A stretch of 64,000 bases of DNA. Origin: Saururus chinensis (lineage: Eukaryota > Streptophyta > Magnoliopsida > Piperales > Saururaceae). A program made the translations under genes and the position numbers. Under the pieces are notes generated by a model. That model saw only the letters and a list, made by a program, of their open reading frames with translations. It did not search any database and was not told the DNA's origin. Numbering within the stretch: position 1 is the stretch's first letter; every line of letters begins with the position of its first letter. Positions 10,870-22,921 of the stretch are shown here, in pieces. The stretch is from the NCBI GenBank assembly GCA_035235625.1, contig CP141150.1, positions 8,370,001 through 8,434,000 on the forward strand, given 5' to 3'.

Positions 10870-12903
10870 GGTATATGAGTCGTTTTAAGTCTCTATTTGG
10901 TAGAAAAGTCAGATTTTTACTTAGGACTATTGTAACCTAATTTATTGAGTATGATTTTCTTGATTTTTGGAGGTGATTGAATGATCTACAATCTGATTTG
11001 AGGTAAGAGGTTTTTGTTTGATGATGTTTTACTTGCATTAACACTATATTCGTGGGAGGATCCATGTTCTTGAAATGGATGGGTGAATTTGAATCTTATT
11101 GAATGGATGATTTAATGTTGTTTTTATATGAATATGCATGAGAAATATTAAATTTATCATGTCTTGGGCTTAGTTAATGATTATATGAAATTTTATGATT
11201 TTTATGAAATTATAGAATGAATTCAAATAGGTTTTGAGCTAGAAAAAAAACTGTTTTACAATTCTAGGTCAATCAATCGGACAACCGTTCAATCATCTAG
11301 ACAAGTTGATCGATCAACCAAATGGCAAAATTGTATTCCTTTGTTCCCAGTCAATCGCCCTAAGGGGCCGATTGATCTGCTAAATGTGAAAATGACTCAT
11401 CCTTATTTTTAAGCTGAAAGTTGATCGTTAATTCATGTTTAATATATGACATTAGTAGAGTATGATCATGCTAAAATATAAATGCTTGCATGTGCTACAT
11501 TAATTTTGTATGAACCATGTTCAACATGCTTTAGCTTATTTATGAACATGACCATTTATGTCTATGCATGCTTATGCTGACTTGATTGTATTTGCCATGT
11601 ATGGATCATATTTCATGCATGATAGTACTAATTGGTGTATGACTATTTATGCTTGCATACATTTAGCATTGTTCACGTATGAATCATGTTGCATACATTA
11701 TGGAAATAATTTGTTAAGCCATGATTAATCGTGTTTAACCGTGATTAGTTATTTATGTAGTTTTTCGGATTAGTTGTATCAGAGATTTAGCGAAGATATT
11801 TTATGTCCAAAAAGGCAGGGTTTTTTGTCCTATCGGCATTTCCATTCCAAAAGGCGGGTTTCCTCCGTAGGTGAGATGAATAGAATGATATAATAAGAAA
11901 AGTATTGAGACTTTTGGACTAAGAATCCAAGTTTGTTTGTCTATGTGCACTAGCTAACTAGGGGCACTTCTAGTTAAGATTTATCAAACTGCTTAGGTAT
12001 TTATTTTTAGGATTTCTAAGGTGAGTAGGGCTACTTATGCTTATGCTTATGCTTATGCTTATGCCAGGGTGAGTAGATCGATATCTTCGAGTAATGAGAT
12101 TTCTCTATGGTGAGATAATCATTGTGCTATTTACACATATTTGTGTATGAATTTAATGCTCATTTACACAGGCTTTGTGTATAAAAATTATGATGCTGAT
12201 TTATGAAGGATGTGTATAGATTGTGATACTTGATTATATAGAATGTGTATGGATTATGAAACTTGAACACACAAGTGTGTTGTGGATTATAAAATATAAT
12301 TGAATCATGATGCATAAGTGTTGCTTATGGTTATGGTGCTTGAATGAGATATTTCCCCATGTTGAATGTATAAGGGATTTGACATGTTTTTGTGTTGCTA
12401 ACACTGGTTTACATGATGCTTCTTAAATATTGTATTTTGGTGTTAATGTGAGTTTTATGTTTTCAAACCTTTGCTGAGCTAAGCTCACTATATTTGTATT
12501 GTTTTGTTTTGGGATTGTATGGTTGTGTCATGTAGGTGCTCAGGATGATCTATTTTAAGCAATTAGATACACATGGAATGGGTGATAACTCTTATTTATC
12601 TTGGGATAAACTTTTGATGACTTGTATTATAACTTGTGACACTTTATATGTTTTGAGATCTTGTTTGATAGCTTAGACATGTTTGTTGCCTTTTAAGGCT
12701 TAAAGAAATTATGTTTTCATGAGAAAATGTGGGTATGTGAATGACTAAGAGACTTTAATTATTTTTTTATTTTCTATTAATTGCTTTTGCATAAAGGGAG
12801 TGTTTCGATTTGGCCCGTTTTGGGTTAGCTTTCCACTTTGTCATGTCTTCATCATCTCTCTTTAGATAGGGTTTGGGTCAAAGGGGTATGATGGGGCATG
12901 ACA
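10870..12903 (+). mobile_element. Related LTR, 5' end unclear
   Basis: This is a diverged relative of the large LTRs. It keeps the CGATCGATCAACC and GCCGATTGAT words (11270-11390), the segment TTGCTGAGCTAAGCTCAC followed by a GGGATTGTATGG box near 12470-12520, and the terminus GGGGCATGACA (ending 12903). TGTAC follows the right end and also occurs at 10851-10855, but the sequence just after that still resembles the local flank repeat. The left end is therefore probably truncated and I place it only roughly. A (CTTATG)5 run lies at 12034-12063. No coding region. Confidence 0.55.
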
Positions 12904-14637
12904 TGTACAACTTTCTCCTTTGATTGATAATTTTTTATTAAAAAATAAGGAAAGATGTTTTGTGTGTTTGCTATAACATGTCCTCCCCTACCCCCACAAA
13001 GCATAATAGGTGATGCTTAGGGAAAGGGAATCACCATGCTTGAGAAAACATTAGAGATGGGGGCATTCAAAACTTGGGATTCTACTCCATCCGTAAAGAT
13101 CATAATCATTGTGCGAGGGAGTGTTAGCTAGTATGCATGACTTATTTTAGAGTTTTGTTCATGTGTCGCTATCTACCTAAGTTTGTGAGTCCCTAGGGAT
13201 GGGCAGTAACTAATCCTCTACCTCAACTAGAGTACATTAAATACATGAATTGTGAGATTGGAGTTCACACAAAGGAAAGGCTCAAAAGACCAAACATTAG
13301 AGGCCCTGCCCCTTTAGGCATCTAAGCTTTACAGTGTATTTCTTGTTTGAGGCACCAACAAGTTGCCAATTCTTGGGCTCCTATTGAAATTTTCTAGGGT
13401 CATTATCTATGATGTCATATGTAACTAGTGTTGTACATGCATGTAGTTAGTTTTTGTGATATAAAATTTCTAGGGCCACATCTATGATGTCATAGAAAAT
13501 ACATATACTTCCCTTGTTTAATTGACAAAAAAATTATGGAAAGTTGTTTAGTGTGTGTGCAATAAAGTGCTTTTGTCCTATGGAATATAGTGAACATCAT
13601 GCTCAAGAAAAAATTAGGGATAGGTGTGGAATTTGACCCTTGGCAGTTTGCCTTCACCAGAATATCTTAGCAAATGTGTGTTATCTAGTGTGGGGGAACT
13701 CATTTTAGTGTTTTGTTCATGTGGGGCTACTTGTTTGAGTTTGTGATCCCTAGAGATGCTTGGTAAAGAATCTTTTCCTTCGATTGGATTATGATAAATA
13801 TAGAAACAAAAGACCCAAGACTTATACAAAGTAAAGGCCCAAAATGCTATGGATCAAAATCCTCCCTCTCTCCAAGTAAGCTTAGCTTGGTAGTGCAGCT
13901 TTACTTGGAGGAGTCCCCAATTTGCTATCAACTCTTGGGCTCTCAACAAAATTTGTTAAGGTCACTATCTATGATGTCATTGTAATTTGTGCAACATGTT
14001 CTTGAGGATAATTAATTTTTTATATAAAATTATTAGGGTGGCATCTATGAAATCGTAAGATATATGTACACTTTCTTCCTTTAATTGACATAATTTTTCA
14101 AGAAAACTCATGGGAAAGAATGATCTTTGCCACCACTCTTGATAGTTGGCTGAGGATTGGGGTTGGTTTCCAAGATGTTAGGGAAGTGATTGATAACTCC
14201 TTTCAAATAATCTTGAGTTTGATCTTTGTCTCTGACTCAGGAAGTTGTCAATATGAGATCCATTATTCCTATTGACAGTATGAGATCCAATATGCAAAGT
14301 AGAGTTAGCTACTATGTAGGGCTTATTCTCGAGTGTGTTCATGTGTAGCTACTTAATATTGAATTTGTGAATCCCTAGGGATGGATGAGAAAGTGGTCTC
14401 TCCCTCTATTATATTTGGAGTGTGGTGAATATAGGTATAACGAATTCATTGCTAGCAGGAAGCAAAGGCTCAAAAGACCTAACCCTAAGGGCCTAATTAA
14501 GCATGAGGGTGTGGTAGCTAGTGTGGGGGCTCATTAGCAGGTTCTTTTCAATGGAGCTACCATTTGACTATGTGCCATATAGATGGTTGGTAATTAGTCG
14601 CCACCCTCTATTGAAGTATGATGATTATGGGAATAGA
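12904..14637. repeat. Further decayed copies of the GC1 3'-flank segment
   Basis: There is no gene here. At least four partial copies of the segment at 6800-7450 follow one another (about 13100-13440, 13680-13990, 14300-14480, 14505-14637). They are recognisable by GTTAGCTAGT, TTTGTTCATGTG, GTGAGTCCCTAGGGATG and TCTATGATGTCAT. Divergence and indels are large, so the repetition is old. Confidence 0.6.
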
Positions 14638-16993
14638 TGTAATGCCCCGCTATACCACTTTGACTTGAACCTAGTCTAGGGTGGTAAGACACAGCGTGAC
14701 AAAGCGGAAGATTGACCCAAAAGGGTTCTTATTGAAGTACACAATATGTATCATTTGTGCAAAAGCAAATAATGGAAGGAAAAAATGATAAATATTAAGT
14801 CTCACTTAGTTCATCATCACACTCACAACAACACCTAGAGCAAATAGTGACAAACCCTAAGGTTGCATTATGTTTAAAGTCATCACATGCTATCCATAAT
14901 ATGAAAGTAATATGTCTCAAAATCAACATAATCCTAACATAAGTCTAAATATGACAAAGTAATTAGCCTCATCTCTCATAAGTATATCTACTCATCCTCC
15001 AGATCTTGATATAATCCATCATGTGAGCACCTGTATGACACAACAAACAACTTCAAAACAAAAGCCATAAATAAAAGAGGGGTGAGTATAGCTCAGTAAG
15101 GGTTTTAAAATAAAAATATAAGCTCATGATAACACCACATGCATTCTTCTCATAGAAATCAATTTAAACACGCATCACATATCTATTATCTACATATGTG
15201 TATCATGAGTTAAATCATATTCTATATTCCATATTCACATTCATAATTCATGACACACATACACAACCTATGTAATAATTTAAGTTTCATAGTTCATTCA
15301 CATGTTACATGAATCAAGTATCAACATTCACATTCACCCTGCAAAATCAAGTGTATTGAATCACATTCCATCTTGCATGTTCAAGTGTAATCATTCCATA
15401 TGCATCCTATGTAAACATAAGCATCATTGTCCCTACACAACATGTGTTAATGAGTATTATAATTCATACACATGCATAAATAATCCAGTGAATATCTTAC
15501 AATAGAGAAAACAATCCTGCTTATCTTGACTGAATCACAAGCACACCTACTCACATTGGAAATCTTAAAAGGAAGTCCAAATTCTCGGAAAGGAAAACTA
15601 GAGCAGTTTGGATAAATTCTTAATGGAGATATTACCCCATTGGTAAGCAGGGGTATACAAACATATCAACATGGATTCTCAAGTTCAGAAAGTCATAATA
15701 TTTATCACATTGTAGCAAATTCGCTCCTCTCAGCCGGGGAGGAAATCCGTCCTCAAAGGGACATAAAACCCCATCCTTTTGAACGTAAAACCAATTCAAT
15801 AAACCTCTGATGCGACAACACCCAATTGATTAATTACAGTTAATTATAAGTAATCTTTGCTTAAAAGTTATTTTCATGATGTATGCGACATGATATATAC
15901 ATGAGCATTGTTTAATAGATGCAAGCATAGGTAAGCATACCCTAATTAGTCTTAAATGTATAAAACATGATCTATTTGTGACAAATAAAATCATATATGC
16001 ATGAGTAAGAGATACATTCATGGTTATGTACCTATTTGTGCTAAAACATGTGAAACATGGCTCATATGTAATTAAATTGACATACGTAAACATTCATATC
16101 CTCTCATGATCATAAACTGACATGAAGTAAATAAAAATAAATAACTGAAACACATATTTAAATCAAGTAGAACATCATACTAAACTTAAACATGCATAGT
16201 CATATCTTTACTTCAGCTAAAACACATATGGCATGCTCCATTTGAAATTAAGGTGACATGTGTAAGTATTCCTAGTTCATCATGGTCATAATATACTAAA
16301 ATAATGAGAAATGAGGAAGGAACGATCAAAATTCACTAAAATACATATGTACCAAATGACTGTGTAGTCGTTCGAATGGCAACACAAAATGTGATTTCTT
16401 GTATGATCGTTTGAATGGCTAAACAGGTTGTTCGAACGGTCAAGACAGTTTACTTTGGTTCGTCTTCTACCTCTTGAAATCCAAACTAAAATTATTCTAA
16501 AATTCTATATAAATTCTCAAATCATCATGAAACGTCATATAATCAATACCTAAGCCTAAAACATGATGGATGTAACATTTTTCATGCTTAATCACAAAAA
16601 AATAAAAATAACTCACATATTTTAAAGGAATTATCATTGCCCATCAAAATGCTTCAAAAGCTTAAATAAACCCACAATCATAGCATTACAAACAAGAAAA
16701 CCAGTTCTTATCAAAACCTAGCTAATAAAATCAAATCAACATGGGAATGATAGATTCAAGACTTCCTTAGGTTAAAAACGAAAATCACATAGATTAAGGT
16801 TCTAAATCGGAATTAAAAAGATCATCTTGATGGAAAGAAACTAAGAATCTAAATAGGAGAAAAGAAGGATGAGATGATTAAGACAAAAATATAAAGGATT
16901 AAGGTGTGATTATGTTTAGTGTGTGGAATGAAAAGATTTTCTTCCTTTTTTATTTGATACAAAGATTGATCGATAGAAGGGGAAATCAACACA
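14638..16993 (-). mobile_element. Solo LTR (about 2.36 kb)
   Basis: The element runs TG...CA on the plus strand, with the LTR 3' terminus (TGTAATGCCCC, compare TGTCACGCCC) on the left, so it is in minus orientation. A perfect 5-bp target duplication ATAGA flanks it (14633-14637 and 16994-16998). Inside are the GCTCAGTAAGG box, which corresponds to TTGCTGAG in the other LTRs, and decayed CGTTCGAATGG words at 16370-16440. The length (2356 bp) nearly equals that of the LTR at 45199-47562 (2364 bp), which supports one family. No internal genes. Confidence 0.8.
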
Positions 16994-18184
16994 ATAGAGA
17001 AAACACTACAAAATTGTTGGAGTAAGGCAAATGTGGGAATAAAGAGCTCATGCTTTGATACAAAGCTGAGGATCAAAATGTAGTGGACTAGAAGCCTCCT
17101 TTGTTTTGAGGCAACTAAGTTTGGTTGTGTAGTTTTTGTTAGAGGATCCAACTTGTTGCCAAATCTTGGGTTCCCTCCTATTGTTTTGGGTGCATTAAAT
17201 TAATTAATTAATCATTCATATAATATGTATCAATTGGACAACAAATTATTGATGATTGAACAGGAGTAGAATGACCTTTATATGTTCTACATCACTTCAA
17301 TTATCATAATTTATAATCGCAATATTAGTGTCATTGTGTGTTAATGAAAAAGTTATCGCTTCCTCCCTAACAAAAGCAAATAATAAGTATTACCCATTGT
17401 GTGTGCCCCCACTACCTTCTTGTATTCATTTTGAGGCAACTAAGTTTGGTTGTGTAGTTCTTGTTAGAGGAGCCAACTTGTTGCCAACTCTTGGGATCCC
17501 TCCCATTGTCTTGGGTGTATTAAATTAACTAATCATTCATATAATATGTATCAATGGGACAACAAACTATTAATGATAAGAACATGAGTAGAATGACCTT
17601 TATTTGTTCTACATCACTTCAATTACCATAATTTATAATTGTAATATTAGTGTTATTGTGTGTTAATGAAAAAATTATCGCTTCCTCCCTAACAAAAGCA
17701 AACAATAAGTATTCCCCATTGTGTGTGCCCCCGCTACCTTCTTGTATTCATGTTTACTAATGCTTGCATGTGCAAGGAGTGCTAGCTATTGTGTGTTAAT
17801 GTATAGCTTTTATATGTAACAAGGTAAAACTATTGTGCAATAAAACCATAATAAAAACCATTAACGTTTATAAAGGAAAATAACTTTTCCAAGTGGTTGA
17901 ACTAAAGGGAAAGCCCATCAAATAATGATTGTCTTGTGTGTAGTGTGTGCTCAAGGATGGCTATTTTGTGATTCAAATTGCTAGGGCAAGATCTACCATG
18001 TTGTCCCTTCCTCGAATCTTCAGGCCTTTCCTTCCTCCCTCAAATTTTTCATAAAAATTTGAAAAAAGATGTTGGGGTAGGCAATGGAGATCTTTCTTTC
18101 TTTTTATTTGCTATGAAGTATTATAGGCAATGCTGATAGAAGGGACATAACATGTTGGATAATTAAAGCATTGAACATGGGGTT
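16994..18184. repeat. GC1 3'-flank copies with a 325-bp tandem duplication
   Basis: There is no gene here. The blocks 17105-17429 and 17430-17751 are near-identical tandem copies (landmark GAGGCAACTAAGTTTGGTTG at a spacing of 325 bp), themselves homologous to 7060-7400. 17750-17960 resembles 6235-6400 (TTGTGCAATAAAACCAT, CTAAAGGGA). The high identity of the tandem pair suggests it is younger than the other copies. Confidence 0.7.
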
Positions 18185-18880
18185 GTTATGATGCTTATGA
18201 CCTGTACATATCATTTTTTTTGCAGGTCCTAGAAAGCCTTTATAATTGATTTAACATGAAAATATTTTTTTTTGTTTATTTCTTCTTCAACAGAAACTAA
18301 TTTAGAACATATGATTAAAATTTGAATGTTATTTTGCTAATGATTTGCAGTTTTAAGTAATTTTTCATGATACATCAACAAAAGAACATCTTACAATTGA
18401 AAAGGTAAGTAATGAAAAGGTAAGTAATCTCATAGAAAACGATGGTGCTTCATGAGCTTTTTAAATAGTTTCTTCTAGTAAAATTTGTGTATCAAGAATC
18501 ATCAATCCTATTCAATTGGCTGAGATGTGCCTCTTGGCTACAGGTGCCGGATTTTGCACTCAAGATTGTACTTGGTGAAAATAAAACTTGATCAATATTT
18601 GACATGGTGGTTGTAGTATTGGAAGGACAGAGAGTGCGTCCAACTATTGCAAAAATCTTTAGATCCCTATTGCTAAAATATAAGAGCCAAAGACTTCTTT
18701 ATTCTAATTTTTTGTAACCACTTGTTCATTAGAGGATGTCTTGAGCTTTACCTAGCAAAACCTAGGGAAACATTCCAGTTCTCAGTTCTCTATCAATTGG
18801 AAGAAATGTACACTCCTTGGCCATATGTGAATCATTCATATCAAAATAGATGCATTTATTCTAACTTTGTATTGCATATA
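18185..18880 (+). pseudogene. Decayed copy of the GC1 3' end
   Basis: The sequence matches GC1 from about 4540 (the intron before exon 10) through the last exon and 3' UTR. Exon 10 is deleted. The exon 11 remnant reads CCTATTCAATTGGCTGAGATGTG and then GATTTTGCACTCAAG; the part in between, which includes the RPSWLPVP codons, is reduced. The exon 12 remnant is TATTGGAAGGACAGAGAGTG. The 3' UTR match continues (GGAAGAAATGTACACTCCTTGGCCAT) to the sequence AAAATAGATGCAT, which in the parent lies beyond the 5484-6166 element. The copy lacks that element, though the exact insertion point is also missing. It cannot encode a protein. Because introns are present, it arose by DNA duplication and not by retroposition. 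Confidence 0.85.
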
Positions 18881-18993
18881 TTCTTCAAAGCTTGAACTTG
18901 CATGTGCATCAAGGTAAAATTCTTTGTAAACATAAAATAATTGATATCATTTTTAGAAAGAAAATAAATTTTCATAATGGCCCAAGTAAACGG

Positions 18994-19073
18994 GTAAATT
19001 AACAACAGAATATTGGTAGGATCAAGGATTGTTGTAAATTAACAACAGAATATTGGTAGGATCAAGGATTGTT
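18994..19073. repeat. Two tandem copies of a 40-bp unit
   Basis: The unit beginning GTAAATTAACAACAGAATAT and ending GGATTGTT is repeated exactly at a period of 40 bp. It looks like a recent slippage or duplication event. Confidence 0.9.
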
Positions 19074-20552
19074 GTTCCTAAAGTGGAGTGCCTGGGTATG
19101 AACACTCACTTTGTTGGCCACCTACTTATGATTACATCCCAATTTACCTTATATGTATGATAGGTAGGCTTTGCATGTACCCAAGGAGATTGGTTATAGG
19201 ATACAATGCTCTAAGAGGCCGGTTATTATGCATTTTGTACTTGAGGATAGCTATTTATTGATATAAAATTGCCAGGGTCGTTGTCCATGATGCCTTGACA
19301 TTTCCTTCGTGAAAAATTAAAAATAGAACTCTATGGGCCTGATCCAAATGGGATAGGCCCAAGGGCCTGTGTCGGTTTCTGAAGCCTAATATACATTAAA
19401 AACAGGCTAAGGACGTTGGGGGGGGGGGGGGGGGAGTGAACTTCATTCTCTTTTTCTGTACAGAAAAGCTGAACTTACAAAACAAAACAACACTGGAAGG
19501 TGAAGCAAGAGGGGCGGATGGTCCATTTTAAATGCATTTTGCAGCACCATGCTTCTGGCTTGAGGCAATAAAAATGGCGAACTGTTTTGCTTTGAAAGTC
19601 ATGCTACTCTTCAGGAACCCTTTACTACAGTTTATTTATTGAGAAACACAGACATGGTCCCCTCCCACCCTCACTCTCGGCTCCCAAGATTGAAACTCTT
19701 CACGCAGCATGCACGTTCATAATTGTGTCAAGACTCAAGACAGTGATCACATTCATGGCCCATGCATGCGCAGTCACAAATGCCGTCTTTAGTGCCATTA
19801 AGCAAATCCCATCTGATTCGGCTACTAGAAGGATAGCATTCATATTTCAGATTCAAGAGTCCAAATTCTTATCCTATCTATTTGGTGTTGCCGTTCTTAT
19901 GAGGTAAATTCACTTTTACAACGAGTGAATTGCTAAAATGCAAATGCTACGACCGCTCGCGCCTAGGGCTCTCCGGATGCGTGCCACAATGAAGGCATGG
20001 CTTATATTTAGGCATGGGCAGGCGCAAGCAACAGGCGAGCGTTCTTAGTCGCGAGCGGTCCGCTGTGGCATTGCACTTGCTGAAATAATGGAGATGTGAT
20101 ACAAGTTAATTCTCCTGGGTAAGCACCAAATTAAACAACTACATTCTCTCCACTTTTAAGTGAACCATTCTACTAAATGAAAGCAATTATCTCCTAATTG
20201 AACATTTAACAGGATGCCAATTGACATTACTGCAGGATGCAGAAATGAGAGTGTGCTTTGAACAGTTTGACAGAAGGAACAAAGGTTTCATATGAAAAGC
20301 TTTCAACCAACCAAATGATCCCGGTCATATGCATCTTCACTTTCCTTCACATTTACGTCCTCTTTTTCACGTGACAGTCTCATGCAGTGATTAATTAGGG
20401 AAAGTGGCAGCCTTACCCTGATCCTGTTGTGATTCACTGGCCAAAGTATTGTAGCTCCATAGCTCATAATATTAAGGGCACGCTACACATTAGCTACAAC
20501 TTTCCTCTTCAACACCTTCTTAATTAATTATTATTGTTAGCCCACAAAAGCA
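19074..20552. other. Intergenic with a G17 run and a GC-rich hairpin
   Basis: No gene was recognised. A run of 17 G lies at 19418-19434. At 19940-20073 a small palindromic element has the perfect arms GACCGCTCGCG (19951-19961) and CGCGAGCGGTC (20050-20060), with weaker matching to the ends (GCAAATGC / GGCATTGC). It resembles a short MITE. The ORF at 19725-19907 has no recognisable domain. Confidence 0.5.
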
Positions 20553-20780
20553 GGAAGCATTTTTTTTAATACACCTTACTGACAATAAACCTAATGGAAG
20601 AAACATATAAGAGCCTTTTATTTACAAGATCGGCAATATACACACTAGCACACTTTAACGTATGTGCCATTGAAGATAAATAATGCACACTAGTACATAT
20701 TAGCATGTACAATGTTAATTTTCATGACTCTCATGCCTTTTTTATGCTGGGTTATTGGTAGTAACATGAAAAATACTTCC
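20553..20780. mobile_element. MITE of the GGAAGCATTTTT family, copy 1
   Basis: The ends are GGAAGCATTTTTTTTAATAC and, inverted, GGAAGTATTTTTCATGTTAC. The interior carries the words TACACACTAGCACA and CACTAGTACATATTAGC, shared with the copies at 49487, 50199, 61356 and 62028. No coding capacity. The superfamily is unclear. Confidence 0.65.
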
Positions 20781-21625
20781 AAATCAAGCCATTGTTTAAG
20801 ACAAAATAGAAGCACAAAATCCGGACTTCTAATCAATCTTTCCACTCAAGTCAAGTGAAATAGCATCATGGATCTTTCTGGGGCTCCATGCAGGTCTAAT
20901 CTTGCTTGCCCACTTCTCCGTGTAACACGTAGTGGACATGATAAATAAAACATAGAAAACATAGGTCGAGAATATGAGGTTAGTGGCTCTGATATGCTTA
21001 AAATTTATGTAAACTAACACAGTGAGTGTGATCATTAGGACACTCTACACCACAATAAGGAAACTTCGTCCATGAATTGCTCATGTGCCTCCTCTTGGGT
21101 AGCCATGATAGGCCCACCTTCTATTGCTATAGCAGGCAGCAGGATGAAGCTTATGATGTGATCCCCCTCCCACACACACAATTAAGCCATTAATCATGAT
21201 TCAAGAGTGACATAATCAGATGATTAATTTAGGGCACCGATATGTGCCTTGTGGACCCTACAAGGGACCCACATAAATTGGATTGAGCTTTTCACTTTTT
21301 TGACATTTTTGCTTTATTTTTGTCGGCAAACAGATAATAAAATTGACTCGTAAATCCTTTTTATAAGGGCCGAAAGTTGCAAAAGCTTAGCTTGCCAATA
21401 TTTGTAACTAGTCTTATGAATCTACTTTCTAAGTTTCTGATCTTTCCTTTTTCTTTACTCAATTGATATACTCTTTGACTGGTATGTACTTATCCACCTG
21501 ACCATCAGAATTACTTTTGCGCCAACAGCCCTTGAAAATACAGCCAAAAAGAAACCACTGAATAAAAGTTTTATCACTTATCAATCATATGAATAAGGCT
21601 TTTAAAGTTGTAAGTTACTTTTTAA
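20781..21625. other. Intergenic, no gene recognised
   Basis: The sequence is AT-rich and without recognisable coding region. A short CA-rich run lies at about 21170-21180. Confidence 0.5.
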
Positions 21626-21830
21626 TACTCTTTTGGTCTTATATTAATAGTTACATTTAAAAAAATAATAATTTTTATTAAATAATAAAACCCACATTTA
21701 AGGGAAAAAAAAATAAGTTCACCATAATATCTTATAAGTACTTAACCATTTAAATTGAACAAAATAGAGCTATTAATATAGAATAAATTTTTTTGCCAAG
21801 TATAGCTATTAATTTAGGATAGAGGGAGTA
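21626..21830. mobile_element. Stowaway-like MITE
   Basis: The left end is TACTCTTTTGGTCTTATATT and the right end, inverted, is TACTCCCTCTATCCTAAATT. Both match the CTCCCTCYGTYYYA termini of Stowaway MITEs, with TA at both borders. The interior is AT-rich and noncoding. Confidence 0.75.
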
Positions 21831-21933
21831 TGTTAAATTAGTCTCCTTGAGAGGTTCCGAAATTGCTCTTTTCACATTTGAATTTCGGTGATATGTGCTT
21901 TTTTTTAATTATAAAGATTTAGAGAATAAAATT

Positions 21934-22034
21934 TACTCCATCTATCTCACATTAATAGTTGTATTTAATTTTTTATAATAAATTAATTTTAATTTATTTT
22001 AAAAATAAAAATATTAATATGAGAGAAGGGAGTA
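21934..22034. mobile_element. Short Stowaway-like MITE
   Basis: This is a 101-bp element, TACTCCATCTATCTCACATT ... GAGAGAAGGGAGTA, with complementary ends and an AT-rich middle. It is one of several in the window. Other partial copies lie at about 5692, 27700-27770, 32340-32435, 32927-33000, 53533-53640 and 60390-60590. Confidence 0.75.
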
Positions 22035-22856
22035 TAGTCCAAAGACTTTTTTTTACATTAGGGGTGTTCGAGTTTTTAAGACTCAAGTATAAGGGGCAGA
22101 GTAACTACCTTGATGGAGCACTGTATTTTAGTAATAAAACCCTTGCATACATACAATACGTATACACCAACCCACCATATATGCTGAGATATAACCCTGA
22201 AGCTTAAGTTGATAAGGAGTGAATAAACATTGTATGACAACTTTGGAATTCCATAAGATCCCTCCCCGCTATTGATAGTTAGGGTAAAGGCACTAGACAT
22301 TCATATTCTTTTTTTTTTCTCATGTAAGCATCCAACTTGTAAACTTGACCCAAACTGGAAATTAGTAATTAGGTTACTATTGAAGCCTTGATTACATGCA
22401 ATCATAGTTAGCTAATTCGTGTATTATGTGTAATTTTGCCATTTCCGTGTTAAACATTTATTTATTTCTATTTTTAAAAGGGGAACCGAGTTATGCTCCA
22501 ATTTTTATGGTCCAACATATGAAACACACATTATATATGAACCAAATGATATTATGAACAATCCATTTCATTGTGTTATTCATAGTAGTACCATATTAAG
22601 GCATATGTTTGTGCGTCCAATTTTTCTCCCAATATTATTGTAAAAAAATAATTTCGTTTAGTCACTTTGTTTTAGAGCTGAACAATCCCAACATTTGCCA
22701 CACCATACTTTTGTTGTATCATGACTTGCTAAGGGTACATTGATGGATAAAGTAAGCATTAACCATGGTGGCACTACTTTTTTTTTTGTTAAATATGGTA
22801 GCGGTCTCGCTCCAAAAGTGAAAGAGAAAAATAAGAATAAGGATGGTGAAAATCAG

Positions 22857-22861
<5 letters not shown>
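22035..22861. other. Intergenic, no gene recognised
   Basis: AT-rich sequence with no coding or structural feature that I can support. Confidence 0.5.

Positions 22862-22919
<58 letters not shown>
22862..22919. repeat. (AT)29 microsatellite
   Basis: An uninterrupted AT dinucleotide run of 58 bp, likely to be length-polymorphic. It creates spurious Ile-Tyr ORFs on both strands. Confidence 0.97.
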
Positions 22920-22921
<2 letters not shown>

